From Diaporthe sp. PMI_573 (lineage: Eukaryota; Ascomycota; Sordariomycetes; Diaporthales; Diaporthaceae), in contig JAJTUP010000001.1 in the NCBI GenBank assembly GCA_021399435.1, forward strand, positions 496,001-560,000: 64,000 nucleotides of DNA, given 5' to 3'. Made by a program: the position numbers and the translations under genes. Shown here in pieces: positions 45,326 to 55,625 of the stretch. The notes under the pieces are model-generated. The model made no database searches, was not told where the DNA came from, and worked only from the letters and a program-made list of their open reading frames with translations. Numbering within the stretch: position 1 is the first letter of the stretch; every line of letters starts with the position of its first letter.

Positions 45326-47227
45326 ATGGATCACATCCGACTTGTGATTATTCACCCTGGACGGGACCATGATCCCGTCGCTTGTAGCCTCAGAGAGGTT
45401 CCCCTCAAGGAGGCGGAAGGGAAATATGAGGGCATATCCTACGCCTGGGGAAGAGACGACGACTTTACGGACATCGATTGTGACGGCCACAAAATCCGCA
45501 TCCAAAAGAACCTGCATGATGCCTTGCGGACATTTCGATATGCTTCGGAACCACGAACTGTTGTTTGGGCTGACGCCGTGTGCATACATCAGAAGGACGA
45601 TGTTGGAAAGGGTCACACTGTCAGGAGAAATGCCGAGATTTTTCAGAAAGCTTCAGGGGTGCTCTGTTGGCTTGGGACGGATGCCCACGGGATCGCCGAG
45701 TCCTGCTTCGGCTTTGTCAAAGATGCAAGCCAACAACTGACTGATCGATGGGAAAGCCATTGGACGTTTGAAAATCTTGTCAATGATCTCAAATTGCCGA
45801 ATCTGACAGAGGACCTTACTGGCCTGGACAATTGGTCCAATTTCAGGACCCTTTTAAGTTTTCCATGGTTTGAACGACTTTGGTGAGTCTCTTGAATCAC
45901 TTGATTTGTACTGCGGTGGTTTTTTCTTCCAGCCGTGCTGATATTTTTGCATCTTCGCAGGGTCGTCCAGGAGGCAGGACTGGCCCGGGTATGTAATCTG
46001 TTCTGGGGCGAACACACGATCCAGCTGTACGAGGTCGTCGCAGTAGCAGCTTGGGGCGCCTATTCTGTGCATGCACCTCGAGGTCCAGATTCGGTGAGAG
46101 TCGGTCTCACTCTGACCGACATCTTCCTGGACTTCCAGTGTACGTACGAGAACACACCTACTTGGAGAGACAAGTCAGCAATTGAGGTTGCCCTCGGCAA
46201 CTTGTATCCCAAGGAGAAACAGCTATATGTGGATCTGTTGCATAGTGCGAGAAGACTCAAGACCGCAGACCAGCGCGACGTGATTTATTGTTCCCTGGGA
46301 AGTCCATTGGCCCTGGGCCAAGACGGCAAGTTGATGGTTGTGCCCGACTATACCGAGCCGATCGATGCATTGCATATCAGAGCCGCCCGCGCCCTACTCC
46401 TCAACCCGCGAGAGGCGCCCCACACCCTTCTCCGCGTGGTACACCAGACCGAGGAAGACCTAGACGACGCGTTCCCAACGTGGGCACCACGCTGGACGAC
46501 ATTCTCAGACAAGGACGCCCAGCCCCTGGCGCTGACCTACACCTACGAGCACCGCCTAAACCCATACACCTCGGGCGGTACCAATTGGAAGTTCGCAGCC
46601 CAGCTCCTGCCCGATAACGTCATCAGCATGGCTGGCATGAGAGTCGACGCCGTGTCCTGGATATCCCTGCCGCTCAGGGCCGACAACCTCCGCAGCAACG
46701 TCAGCCTCTGGGAGCCGCGTTTCAGAGACGCAAAGGTATCCGCCGTCGAGGTGATCTGGAAGTCACTGCTGGAAACCTCAAAGCGACCTGGCGGGGAACT
46801 CGCGTCGGAATTCAGCCTGGTCGCATCGCGCGGGCGACCGGACACTAGGGTAGGCGATCATGTGGATAACTTCCTGGCATACTGCGAACATCTCCGCCAG
46901 CTGGCCGGCTCGGAGGGTCCCTCCCCGTTCCCGGCGCCTGGCTCAGACCGGGCGTCGCCATCGAATGGGGAGTTGGCCATGACGAGATGCCGCGACCGAC
47001 GTGTTGCGTACACGACCCAGGGACGGTTGGCACTTGTACCGCTGGTGGCTGAATACGGGGACGTTTGCTGTATTTTCCGGGGAATGGCTGCGCCGGTGGT
47101 GCTTCGACAGACGTCGGAGAACATGTACAGATTGGTCGGCGATATGTATCTGGACGGCGTGATGGACGGCGAACTGTTGCAGATCCCTGGGCAACCCCCT
47201 CAGTGGGAGACACTGCAAATAAGATGA
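45326..47227 (+). CDS. HET-domain protein (607 aa)
   Basis: Two exons, 45326-45882 and 45961-47227, with a 78-bp intron. The join restores FERLWVVQEAGLAR, the conserved segment after the HET core. The HET domain covers about residues 30-185: YEGISYAWG, IQKNLHDALRTFRY, VVWADAVCIHQKD, RRNAEIFQKASGVLCWLG. The C-terminal half has the usual YCSLGSPLALG, FPTWAPRW and EYGDVCCIFRGMAAPVVLR segments and a terminal YLDGVMDGELL. It is complete with no disabling change seen. HET proteins act in vegetative incompatibility, often as the death-inducing partner; the cognate partner is not evident here. The upstream flanking ATG at 45274 is out of frame; ATG 45326 is chosen because it begins directly before the HET homology. 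Confidence 0.87.
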
Positions 47228-47772
47228 GTTATGTGTGGAAGGGGGTAGGCGGTATGAGGTAGTGGTGTCCGAATATTTACTGAGTTTTCCCTCTTTTTAC
47301 TGTGCCCACGCTCTGTCTGATGCTCTAGACAAGGTTGGATGGGTTCAGTCACGCAAGGGCGTGTGAGAAGGTGGCGTCCAAGGGTGAGATCCTAAAATAT
47401 GACCGGCTGTGCAAAGTTTGATAACTGTCTATTGGGTCTGTGAGAAATGATTGACGCATATTGAACGGCCGAGATGGATGGATTGATACTGTTCAGAGTG
47501 GATTGAGTCCCTTCCAATGATTGCAACACTATGCGGCTGTTGAATTCGTTGTCACTCCAAAACGGAACTTGATAACCTGCGGCCTGAGTCACGCTGTCTC
47601 TCAGGCAGAACATAAAACTAGAACAGGAGGTAGCACATATGCAGCTCATGACAGAAAGGGCATTTATCATTGTACTGAAACATAATTAAATGCATTCCAT
47701 CCCGGACCCGTAATTCAGCCCTTTTACCCTACCCCCGGCCTTCCCCTGGATTCTGGATGAGAGGAAGCCAGC
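47228..47772. other. Convergent intergenic region
   Basis: 3' ends of the HET gene and of the orphan minus-strand gene. Nothing further seen. Confidence 0.5.
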
Positions 47773-48437
47773 TCAATCTCCAATCACTAGAGCATCCAAC
47801 AACCTCGCAGCAAACGAGATGGCCAGCGTCACAATACCGCCAGCGACCCGGGCGGCAACCGTGTCACCCCTATCGAGGTGAATCATAATAACCGTGGCTG
47901 GGGCGTTACGGCCATCCGTGTCGGCAGTCACTGCCTTGTACTCTTCGAAGAAGCTCTCTGGATCGATGTTGCTAAGAACGCTGGGGTCCTGCATGGCAGA
48001 TGTGAGGATCTGGTCCTCAACAGAGCTCTTGATGACCACCTTGCCCAGGAGGTTTGGTCCGGAAGTGATATTTGTGGACTGGGATAGTTAGTCAAAGTCC
48101 TTCTGCAACACATGAGACCTGTTAAAAAGAAGAAGAACAAATATTAATTCTTTTTTTAAAGAGAGGAGAAACTGAAAGAAAATCAAATTAGACACAGAAA
48201 ACTCGCTTTTGTCAAGCTGACGATCGAAACAACAGGCTTCTTCAACAGAACACACCGATAGTATGGGCGCTTAAGCTTGCCGAACTCGAGCTTGTAGGTA
48301 GCGAGGATGCCCTTGACGAAAAGCCCGGGGTCCAGGTCTTCGGGAACAGGAAGCAAGATGTCACTGAACCTTCCGGTCGAGGACTGGATGAGAAATAGGT
48401 AGTAAGGCTGAGATTCCATGGTCTGGTGGGCGGACAT
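47773..48437 (-). CDS. Orphan protein, uncertain exon join / possible in-frame stop
   Basis: Exon 1 starts at ATG 48437 (MSAHQTMESQPYYLFLI) and runs to a GTGTGT donor after 48256. The second exon is clearly coding to the stop at 47773 (for example GKVVIKSSVEDQILTSAM, NIDPESFFEEYKAV, VAGGIVTLAISFAARLLD). The phase-correct acceptor at 48118 (...TTTTTAACAG) brings the frame through HVLQKDFD and then meets TAA at 48090-48088 before continuing in frame into the second block. The other acceptor, CCCAG before 48082, removes the stop but does not match the donor phase; it would need a weak donor such as GTTTCG. So either the gene is broken by one stop or it uses an unusual donor. The C-terminal stretch AGGIVTLAISFAARLL is amphipathic. 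Function unknown. Confidence 0.5.
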
Positions 48438-49109
48438 CTTGCATTTGTCGCTGGGTCAAGAACTGAGGTGTGAGAGACTGGGCTAGAAATGAACAGTTGC
48501 GGTTCAGCATGATATCTGAGGAATTTGGCCATACAGGGCATTCCGAGTTTTACTCTGCCCTTGGCTAAAAAGAGAGGCATTTTCCTGCAACAGCAGCATA
48601 GAATCTGGTGTCTGCCAGGAAAGACATGGAAGCACATACTTGACTCTAGCTGCGCTAAATACCACACCGTTCGTCCGCAGCCAACGAAGGTCTGGGGAAG
48701 TGTTAGTGCAGATCCTTCCGATAGTCACGTATCTGCAGGATTTGAGTAACTCCTTCCATCGACTGAGTCTGATTCTCCTTCCGTTTCTTTGTTTGGAGTT
48801 AGGCACGTCAGTGTAGGGCTCAGGAACAACCTGGTCCCGGAAAATGTCTGCGAAGGCAGAGAAACGCAAATCTACCGGTGCATACATGTTGGCGAATGTG
48901 TCAGGAGCGAGTTGCCGGAAATTTTGGAGTGTTATTTGGAGTTTCCGAGAGGCCTGTTTCCGAGACCCCTCTTTCGCGACAGTCCATCTACCTCATCCTT
49001 TGGAAAGTCCCCAGATGCCAACACGGAGTATCCTCTTTTTGCTTCCATTCGCCCAGTACTGTCAGCAGACCCATCATATACCGTGGAAGACATCTTTACA
49101 GCAATCGAA
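48438..49109. other. Divergent intergenic region / unresolved 5' end
   Basis: Contains the 5' flank of the orphan at 47773-48437. The plus frame of the next gene is open back to 48750 but has no ATG before 49110. A minus frame at 48887-48504 with an ATG (MYAPVDLRFSAF) overlaps it; one of the two is probably a shadow. Confidence 0.4.
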
Positions 49110-50641
49110 ATGCGATCAGATGGCAAGACTTGCGCCGTTCCAAGATCTGGCTCCGAGCCTGCCATCATCGCCAGTCTGATATCAGAAGCTACAGCACGCC
49201 AAGAAGTTACATCCCACGAAACAAGAAAGAGGCCTGCAAGGACGAGTGGTCGATCAAAATCACCAGCAAACAAAAAGCAGAAGACTTGTACGTCTTCTGC
49301 TGCCGATGGGGATGATGAGGACGGGAGCAGGAGCAACAGCGGAGTCGGCGAAGACGGAGATGACCAAGGCAGCGACGAAGATGGAGGAGACAGTAGCGCT
49401 GGAGGCGACGACATCTATGGATACAGTGGGGATGAAGGTGATGGTGGCGGAGACGGCACACCTCCACGCCACTCACCCGACGAGCCTTCCGACAGTTGGA
49501 TATGTCCATACTGCCTCAGGTATGTCGAAATAACATGCATCAAACGGTTCGAGACCTGCGGACGCCCCGGCTTTTCCTCCAGAGACCAGCTAAGGTAGCA
49601 TTGAACCCCATTCCCCCGGGGGCAGATTTTTGCAACCTTATCAAATCCAGGCTGACCGTCTCAGGACGCATCTTCGACGGTAGCATTCGCCTAAGGGGCG
49701 ACCCCAGAAACTGGAGAATGGCCTGGATCAATACTACATGAGCACGCAGCAGTGGAAAGATGTGAAGGGGGTGATGAACAGTATCAAACGTCCACGGAAG
49801 AAGAAAAACCCCCAGAAATGGCTGGAAGTCCAAAAGACTTGGTACTCGAAGGTTTGGGCCATTATTTTCCCCCTTAGCCAATATGTTCCGGACTCTCCCT
49901 GTAGGTTACACTTCGGCAAGCCTGTCAAAATACAGCGCCGAAAGATAACTGACCTTCTGTGCAGTCCACACGAGGAACAAAGCCCTCAAGGAGCGTTGTC
50001 ACCAGGTTGTCAAAGCGATCATGGACGTTGAATGTGAACGAGCCCAGGCACGGGATCGCTCCAGTCGAGAAGATACTCAGCTTTTCACCCCTCTCCAGGT
50101 TCAAGAGATGCTAGACAAGGCACTCCAGACCGGGTTAGATTCTCTTCCCATTGCCGCCCAACATTTTGGTCGGCGCGAAGCTGTCGAGGCAACCCAGATA
50201 GAGCCTGAGGCCGGTGCCGCAGCCACCGCACTGGAAGAAGAAGCTGCAATTCCGACCGCTGATGGTTCCCACGAGGTTGCTCCGAACACTGCAGCGGTGG
50301 CAGCAGAGACTGGGGAAAGCTCGAACCCAGGCAACATGCTATCGAGCATACCGAATGCGGTGACGTCCCAGCCATGGCCCCTCCAGGTTGCTCCTGATGC
50401 ACAACAGACCTTTCTACAGACGTCTTCTTATGTGCTGCTGGAGAACAACGGGCAAAGCACTTCAGTCTCCATCGAGCTCAAACTGAGGAACACGATTCAC
50501 CCGGCACCACCACATGCAGTAGCCCGGGTGCAAGTTACTGCACTTTCGACAGTTTCGGTAAAAATCGAGGATCCGCGCGACTTGGTCTTGGACGACTTCA
50601 ATTTTGAGCTGGAAGCGAACGGTGCAGCAGGGGAAACTTGA
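49110..50641 (+). CDS. Orphan nuclear-type protein with C2H2-like zinc motif; one apparent in-frame stop
   Basis: Exons: up to 49594, 49665-49900 and 49965-50641, with introns of 70 and 64 bp. Both joins keep frame. Layout: a basic stretch (TRKRPARTSGRSKSPANKK), an acidic Gly/Asp/Ser tract, a zinc-binding-like module WICPYCLRY ... FETCGRPGFSSRDQLR/THLRR, then HSPKGRPQKLENGLDQYYMS, a basic block (IKRPRKKKNPQKW), a charged helix and a C-terminal domain of beta-rich character. The TAG at 49681-49683 falls directly after THLRR, where a C2H2 finger would need one more residue before its last His. Reading resumes in the same frame at HSPKG. The start is uncertain; 49110 is the first ATG and the frame is open from 48750. 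I do not recognise the family. It is divergent from the orphan at 47773. Confidence 0.5.
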
Positions 50642-51531
50642 GTGGTTAATATAATTAGACGAGACGATAGCAATGAGGGCAGATGGCGGAGGTGTTAAAG
50701 GCTTGGAAGTGATTTGGTGGCCGCCGCGAAGTCTATCCACGATGCCGAGATCGTCACCGACTCGAGAGTTTGAAATGTGGAGTCTAGTCTCCGGGGAACA
50801 TGCCAATTGCATTGTATCTTGACTCGAACAGAATTCGTATGCAGCTGAAAGGGATAGGGATAAACTGGCTCGGCCCCGGGGATGCTCAGACCCACTTGCA
50901 CCGCCCTGCCTCAGGACACAGTATTGCGACGCCCCTTCTCTACCACTTTCTTTTCAGCGTCGCGGTGGGAACTGAAATTTTCAAAGGACCCAGAGGTCAT
51001 TGTGAAGAACCTAGGAAGGGCTTTGATGGCGAGAATGGCACACCGCCGCTAGAATGTGATCACAGGAAGATCCCCGAGTGACAGAAAGTCTGGTTCCAGC
51101 GCTGAAAGCGTTTTCACAAGGAGTGATCCGCGTATATGCTCCTGTAGAGCTGTAGGCGGTCCCTTCACACATGACTGAAACTGCCGGTAATTTCACCATG
51201 TAGCAGCCTTATTTCTGTGGAATAAATGAGGCTCCACATTCATGTACCTGTGTTACCGGGGCCTGCGATGCCGTGTTTTCCTTCCGCTGAGTAACGAAAA
51301 CACACCCACCCAGTTGAGATAGCTTTTTCTCTGATGACAGATATCCAGACCAGATGTTGTGACGAGAACCGACGCCATAATCATATGCTTTCGGTCTGCG
51401 TCGATGCGCTGACTCATTGACCTGCTTTATCTTTGACATCCGCTTCTTCCCTGGTTCTCTCATAGCCCACATTGTTGCCCTCCGAGCTGCCGTTGGTGTC
51501 TAAAGCAAGTTTTCGTCACCGCCTGTCCAAT
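50642..51531. other. Intergenic region
   Basis: Between two plus-strand genes. No supported feature. Confidence 0.5.
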
Positions 51532-52958
51532 ATGCCTCTAGGCGGGAAGGGTCCGGCGGTGCTCGCGTGTATCTGGACCCAGACAGTGGTGACACTGGCT
51601 TGCATCACTTTGAGATGGTATACCAGACGCTACATCAAGGGAAAGGTTGGGGCTGATGATTATTTGCTGTGGGTAACCTGGGTACGTATATCTTACCACG
51701 TCGCTCAACGCCTGAACGGATGGACGTGGCGCAGACAGACTTCTCTCCTCGAACTCTACCAAGACTAATCTGAGATTCAGATCCTGCAGGCCGTGTTTGC
51801 CGCCACATTCACAGTCTCGTGTTATTATGGATTTGGCCAGCATAACGCCGACCTAGGCACCTATGACAGATCAATGGCGACATTTTGGGAACTCATCGGA
51901 CAGCTAGCTGTAGCCCTAACCATGGGCACTAGCAAAGCAGCCGGAGCCTTTTTCTTATTGAGAATTATCACGACGTCTTGGTCAGTGCTTTTAGAGAATA
52001 GCATCTTCACCATCTTTTACGCCGCGTGGTTGCGATGCTACGAATGACTGACTCCGATGTTGTCTATAGGCAAAAAATGATTCTCTGGGCGTGGATGTTA
52101 AGCAACGGCTTTCTCGCCCTCATGCTGGGTATCAGCGTATTCGCGCAGTGTACGCCAACGCAGGCACTGTGGGACCAAAAAACTGCGATACAATCATGTC
52201 CCATCAGTCTCACCAATCTGGCCTACGTCACATGTAGCTGGAGCGCTGCCATGGACTTTTTCCTGGCTATCTTCCCTTGGTTCGTGTTGTGGAATCTCAA
52301 CATGAAGAGGAGGGAGAAGATCACTGTCTGTGTGTCGCTTAGTTTGGGTATCTTTGCTGGCGTCTGCGGCATTATCAGGACTACCGGTCTAGGAGTGCTG
52401 GCCAACTCTGCTGACTATTTATGTAAGACTAGAAAGATCCAAGGTCCCCTCTCTTATTACTGTCCAACAAAACGACTAACACGATAACCTCTTGATCTAG
52501 ACGCCACGGCCGACTCAGTGATGTATACCTCCAGCGAGCTCATGGTCACCGTTATCTGTATTTCCGTCCCAACGCTCCGGCCTCTGTGGCAAAAGGCATT
52601 GAAGATGCAATCATCGGGCTACCAGTACGGAACGGGAGATCATTTTGACGGCAGCCGCTACGGTAGGGGGACATCCAAGAAGCAGACACTGCGATCAGTT
52701 GATGACGGGCCTGACGGGGAGAGCTTCGGCATGAAGAACATGGGAGCAACCAACGGGATCAAGGGCAAAGGCATGATGAATGTGACTACAAACGTGACCG
52801 CCTTCTCGTCCGCCCCCATGGGCGCCAAGAACACAGACCACAGCTCGGACAGCGGCAGCGACAAGGAGATTCTAGGAGCTGACCAGCAACACCAAGCTTA
52901 CGGAGATGGCATTCGTAGGACACACCAAATTACAGTCACGTACGGTTCAGCCTCTTAG
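51532..52958 (+). CDS. Fungal 7TM rhodopsin-like integral membrane protein (386 aa)
   Basis: Four exons: 51532-51681, 51781-51980, 52070-52422 and 52501-52958, with introns of 99, 89 and 78 bp and clear branch sites. The protein has about seven hydrophobic helices: LACIWTQTVVTLACITL, LQAVFAATFTVSCYYGF, ELIGQLAVALTMG.., MILWAWMLSNGFLALML, AMDFFLAIFPWFVLWNL, ITVCVSLSLGIFAGVCGI and a last one near TSSELMVTVICISVPTL. It carries the conserved VGADDYL loop after helix 2 and the CPISLTNLAYV segment. This matches the large fungal 'rhodopsin domain' family (related to the membrane part of Pth11-like proteins, here without a CFEM domain). The C-tail (about 300-386) is Gly/Ser/Lys-rich and probably cytosolic. 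Ligand and role are unknown; membership in the GPCR superfamily is debated. Confidence 0.85.
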
Positions 52959-53723
52959 GAGGGGCTTCCGAGACAGCTGAAGGGTGGTTTTTGTATAGAC
53001 TACTTAATGAGCGCTAATGAGTACACAGGCGAGGCCTGGTCCGGCCCATATCCTGGGGGAAAAAATGAAATGCCACGATATCACCTGCAATAGCGCGGGT
53101 ACCTGATAGTTAGCAAAAGAAAGCACCGGTACGATGTTTGGGAGCAAGCGTGTGGCATGGACGGCTTGTAACGTTACTCATAGCATGAACCGACGGCGAG
53201 ACTGATCCGCAGAAGTCCAGTTACAATGCGTTGCTGAAAGTGGGTATTAAGCTCACTCGGTTGGCCGAAATGACCCGTGGGACCATATCCAGGATGTTCA
53301 ATAAAATCCAAACATATCTGGCGCACCAAGTTCTAGATCCTTGGCTGTCATGACTCCTGGCACTTGCAGCCAGGGACTTCGGATCTTCGTATGGATCGGC
53401 CAGACCTTTTACCCACATGTGGGTCTCTTGCGGCCCAGCATGCTCAGGAGTCAGGGGACGTCGATCATTGATGGAAATTTCATGGGGTATTTATCGAAGG
53501 TTGTATGCATAAACTTTGCATAACGTAATTATATACGATCGTTGCTCTGCTCAGGTTAGGCGGAGAAGTTTGGTAGGGACTCAAGCTTCCCCTTCGCGAC
53601 ACTTGTCCTTTGTATCCATACATTGTCATATGGTTTTGCGGTCAGCTCGAGATACCCTCAAAAAATTCGAAGTGTAGTTACATACTTTCTCTTCTATATT
53701 GGCCACGAGATTAATTGTGCAAC
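52959..53723. other. Intergenic region
   Basis: No supported gene; slightly AT-rich near 53500-53720, as for a promoter. Confidence 0.5.
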
Positions 53724-55273
53724 ATGGCGGCTGCTGGACAAGAGATCCGCGTACGACGCGCGAACTGGCGCGAGGTTCCGCGAGAGCAGAAGTTTGAGCT
53801 ATCCGACATGGACCACACTATGCCAAAGATATTCGTTCCAATAGTCGAAGTTTTTGAACTTCCAGATGGAGCCGACAAGGAAGACATTGTTGCGACCTTC
53901 AGAAAAGGCCTCGAGTTTGCCCTGACACAATACCCGGTCGTCAATGGCTCTCTTCACATGGACGAGGGTAATGGCCGCTTGTGTATGTTTCACGAGATTT
54001 GGGCATTACCAAGATGCATGAGTCACTAACAGCGATTCGTATAGGGATTGTAACAAAGCGCACTGATACCGTGAGCCTTTTTGTAGAGCACCTCGACCGG
54101 GATGAAGGCGAAGCGCAACACCCATCCTTCCAAGAACTCGCAGAGAGGCACTTCCCAGCCTCGGAGCTCATCCCAGATAAACTCCTGCCCAAGGTGGTCA
54201 CAGAGAAGATGATATTCTCGCCTGTAGGACAGGACGCCAAAGACGGATTGCTGGTCGCTACTTTCCAACTCACATTCATCAGGGGTGGCTTCATTCTTGG
54301 CCTGGCGATGCACCACAGCGTTACCGACGCTCCTGGCTGCGACGGATTCCTCACCACGTGGGCGGAGAACTCGACCGCGGCCAAGAACGGCTCTCCTTTC
54401 AGGCCCATCGATGATTCCAACCGCGACCGCTCGCGCCTCAGTGCGCCCCAGCCGCCCAGCGCTGAGCGGTGGAAGCAACTCGATGGAAAGTTCACGACGC
54501 TAAAGGATGTGGGCGGACCAACCCCTCCACCTCCTGCGGACTTTGTAGTGCCACCCATCGTCAGTCGCATTTGGCATCTGAGTTCAACAAGCCTCGAGCA
54601 GCTCAAGGCGGATGCCTCACCAGTGCAGAGCCCGGGAAGCAGCGACAGCGAGGCTCAGTCGTGGATCTCGACCTACGACGCCGTTATGGCTCTTTTCTGG
54701 AAGACCATGACGCGCGCGAAGATTCCCTTGCTCAAGCCATCCATGAACGATACAAGTAGCATCATACACCCTGCCAACGCTCGCTCCAGACTTGATCCGC
54801 CACTGCCATCACGATACCTAGGCAACGGATGCGTCCTTCCGCGTGCGGGGCCCTTGCCCGTAGGCGACCTCATTGAGGCCGACCTGCGCCGGTTGGCTCC
54901 TTTGGTGCGTCAGGGAATCAAGGAAATAACGCCGCAGTATACAGCGGAGATGCCTGAGTGGGTCGCAGGCTTGCGCGACAGGCGCTGGATAACCGTCAGC
55001 ATGAACAACTTCCTGGGACTCGACCTGGCCGGCACCAGCTGGCAGGGGATGGAGGCGTACCAGAAGCATGACTTTGGGTTTGGCTTACCGGTTGCATTGA
55101 GATGGCCGAATCCCAGTTTTGAGGGCTACGTGTTCATATTTCCCCAGAGATCTGGCGTCAAAGGCGCTGCACCGGATGAGGGTCTGGAGGTCTGCGTGTG
55201 TCTGGAGGAGGGTAGTGCGGACCGGTTATTGAAGGACGAAGAGTTATTGAAGTATGCTGAAGTAAGGCTGTAA
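53724..55273 (+). CDS. BAHD-type (trichothecene 3-O-acetyltransferase-like) acyltransferase (495 aa)
   Basis: Two exons, 53724-53982 and 54045-55273, joined by a 62-bp intron. The split Trp codon gives NGRLWIVTKRTD. The N-terminal half has the two-domain acyltransferase pattern KFELSDMDHTMPKIFVP, typical of fungal members. The catalytic HxxxD is HHSVTDAPG (His about 177, Asp about 181), and the structural DFGxG motif is present as HDFGFGLPVALRW (about 429), preceded by MNNFLGLDLAG. These enzymes move an acyl group from acyl-CoA to a hydroxyl or amine of a small molecule in the cytosol. No biosynthetic core enzyme lies within this window, so the substrate is unknown; detoxification or tailoring of a metabolite is possible. 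All key residues are intact. Confidence 0.87.
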
Positions 55274-55625
55274 AGACTTATGTCTATCAAGCCCCATATA
55301 CTCAATCAATGTCAAGATGTATTTTTATACATTCTGATTTGCGTTCTGCCCTAGCTCTTTGATATAATAACAGAAATCTAATACCTTTTGGGCTTCAGCC
55401 ATATTCACATGCAACCCGTGAGAAAATGCTCACCAAGGAATCTCTAGCCCAATGGGACGTTGGCATATGCATGCAGCAGTGGTTGCGATGGCCCACCCAA
55501 CCCCGCTCCAGCTCCCAAAAGTTGAAGTCCAACTAATACCCCCATACCTGCTGAGCCTGTTTCGATCATTCTACATCCAACCTTCTCTCTCGCATCTCTT
55601 GTGCCTCGAACTCTCTGCGATTACG
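55274..55625. other. Intergenic region before the F-box gene
   Basis: Open frame continues from 55452 into the F-box gene, but the composition becomes protein-like only at ATG 55626. Nothing else seen. Confidence 0.5.

Noticed and set aside
48504..48887. 127-codon minus ORF starting MYAPVDLRF
   Set aside because: It overlaps a longer open plus frame leading into the zinc-motif gene, and no splice connects it to the minus gene downstream. It is not excluded as a real short gene.
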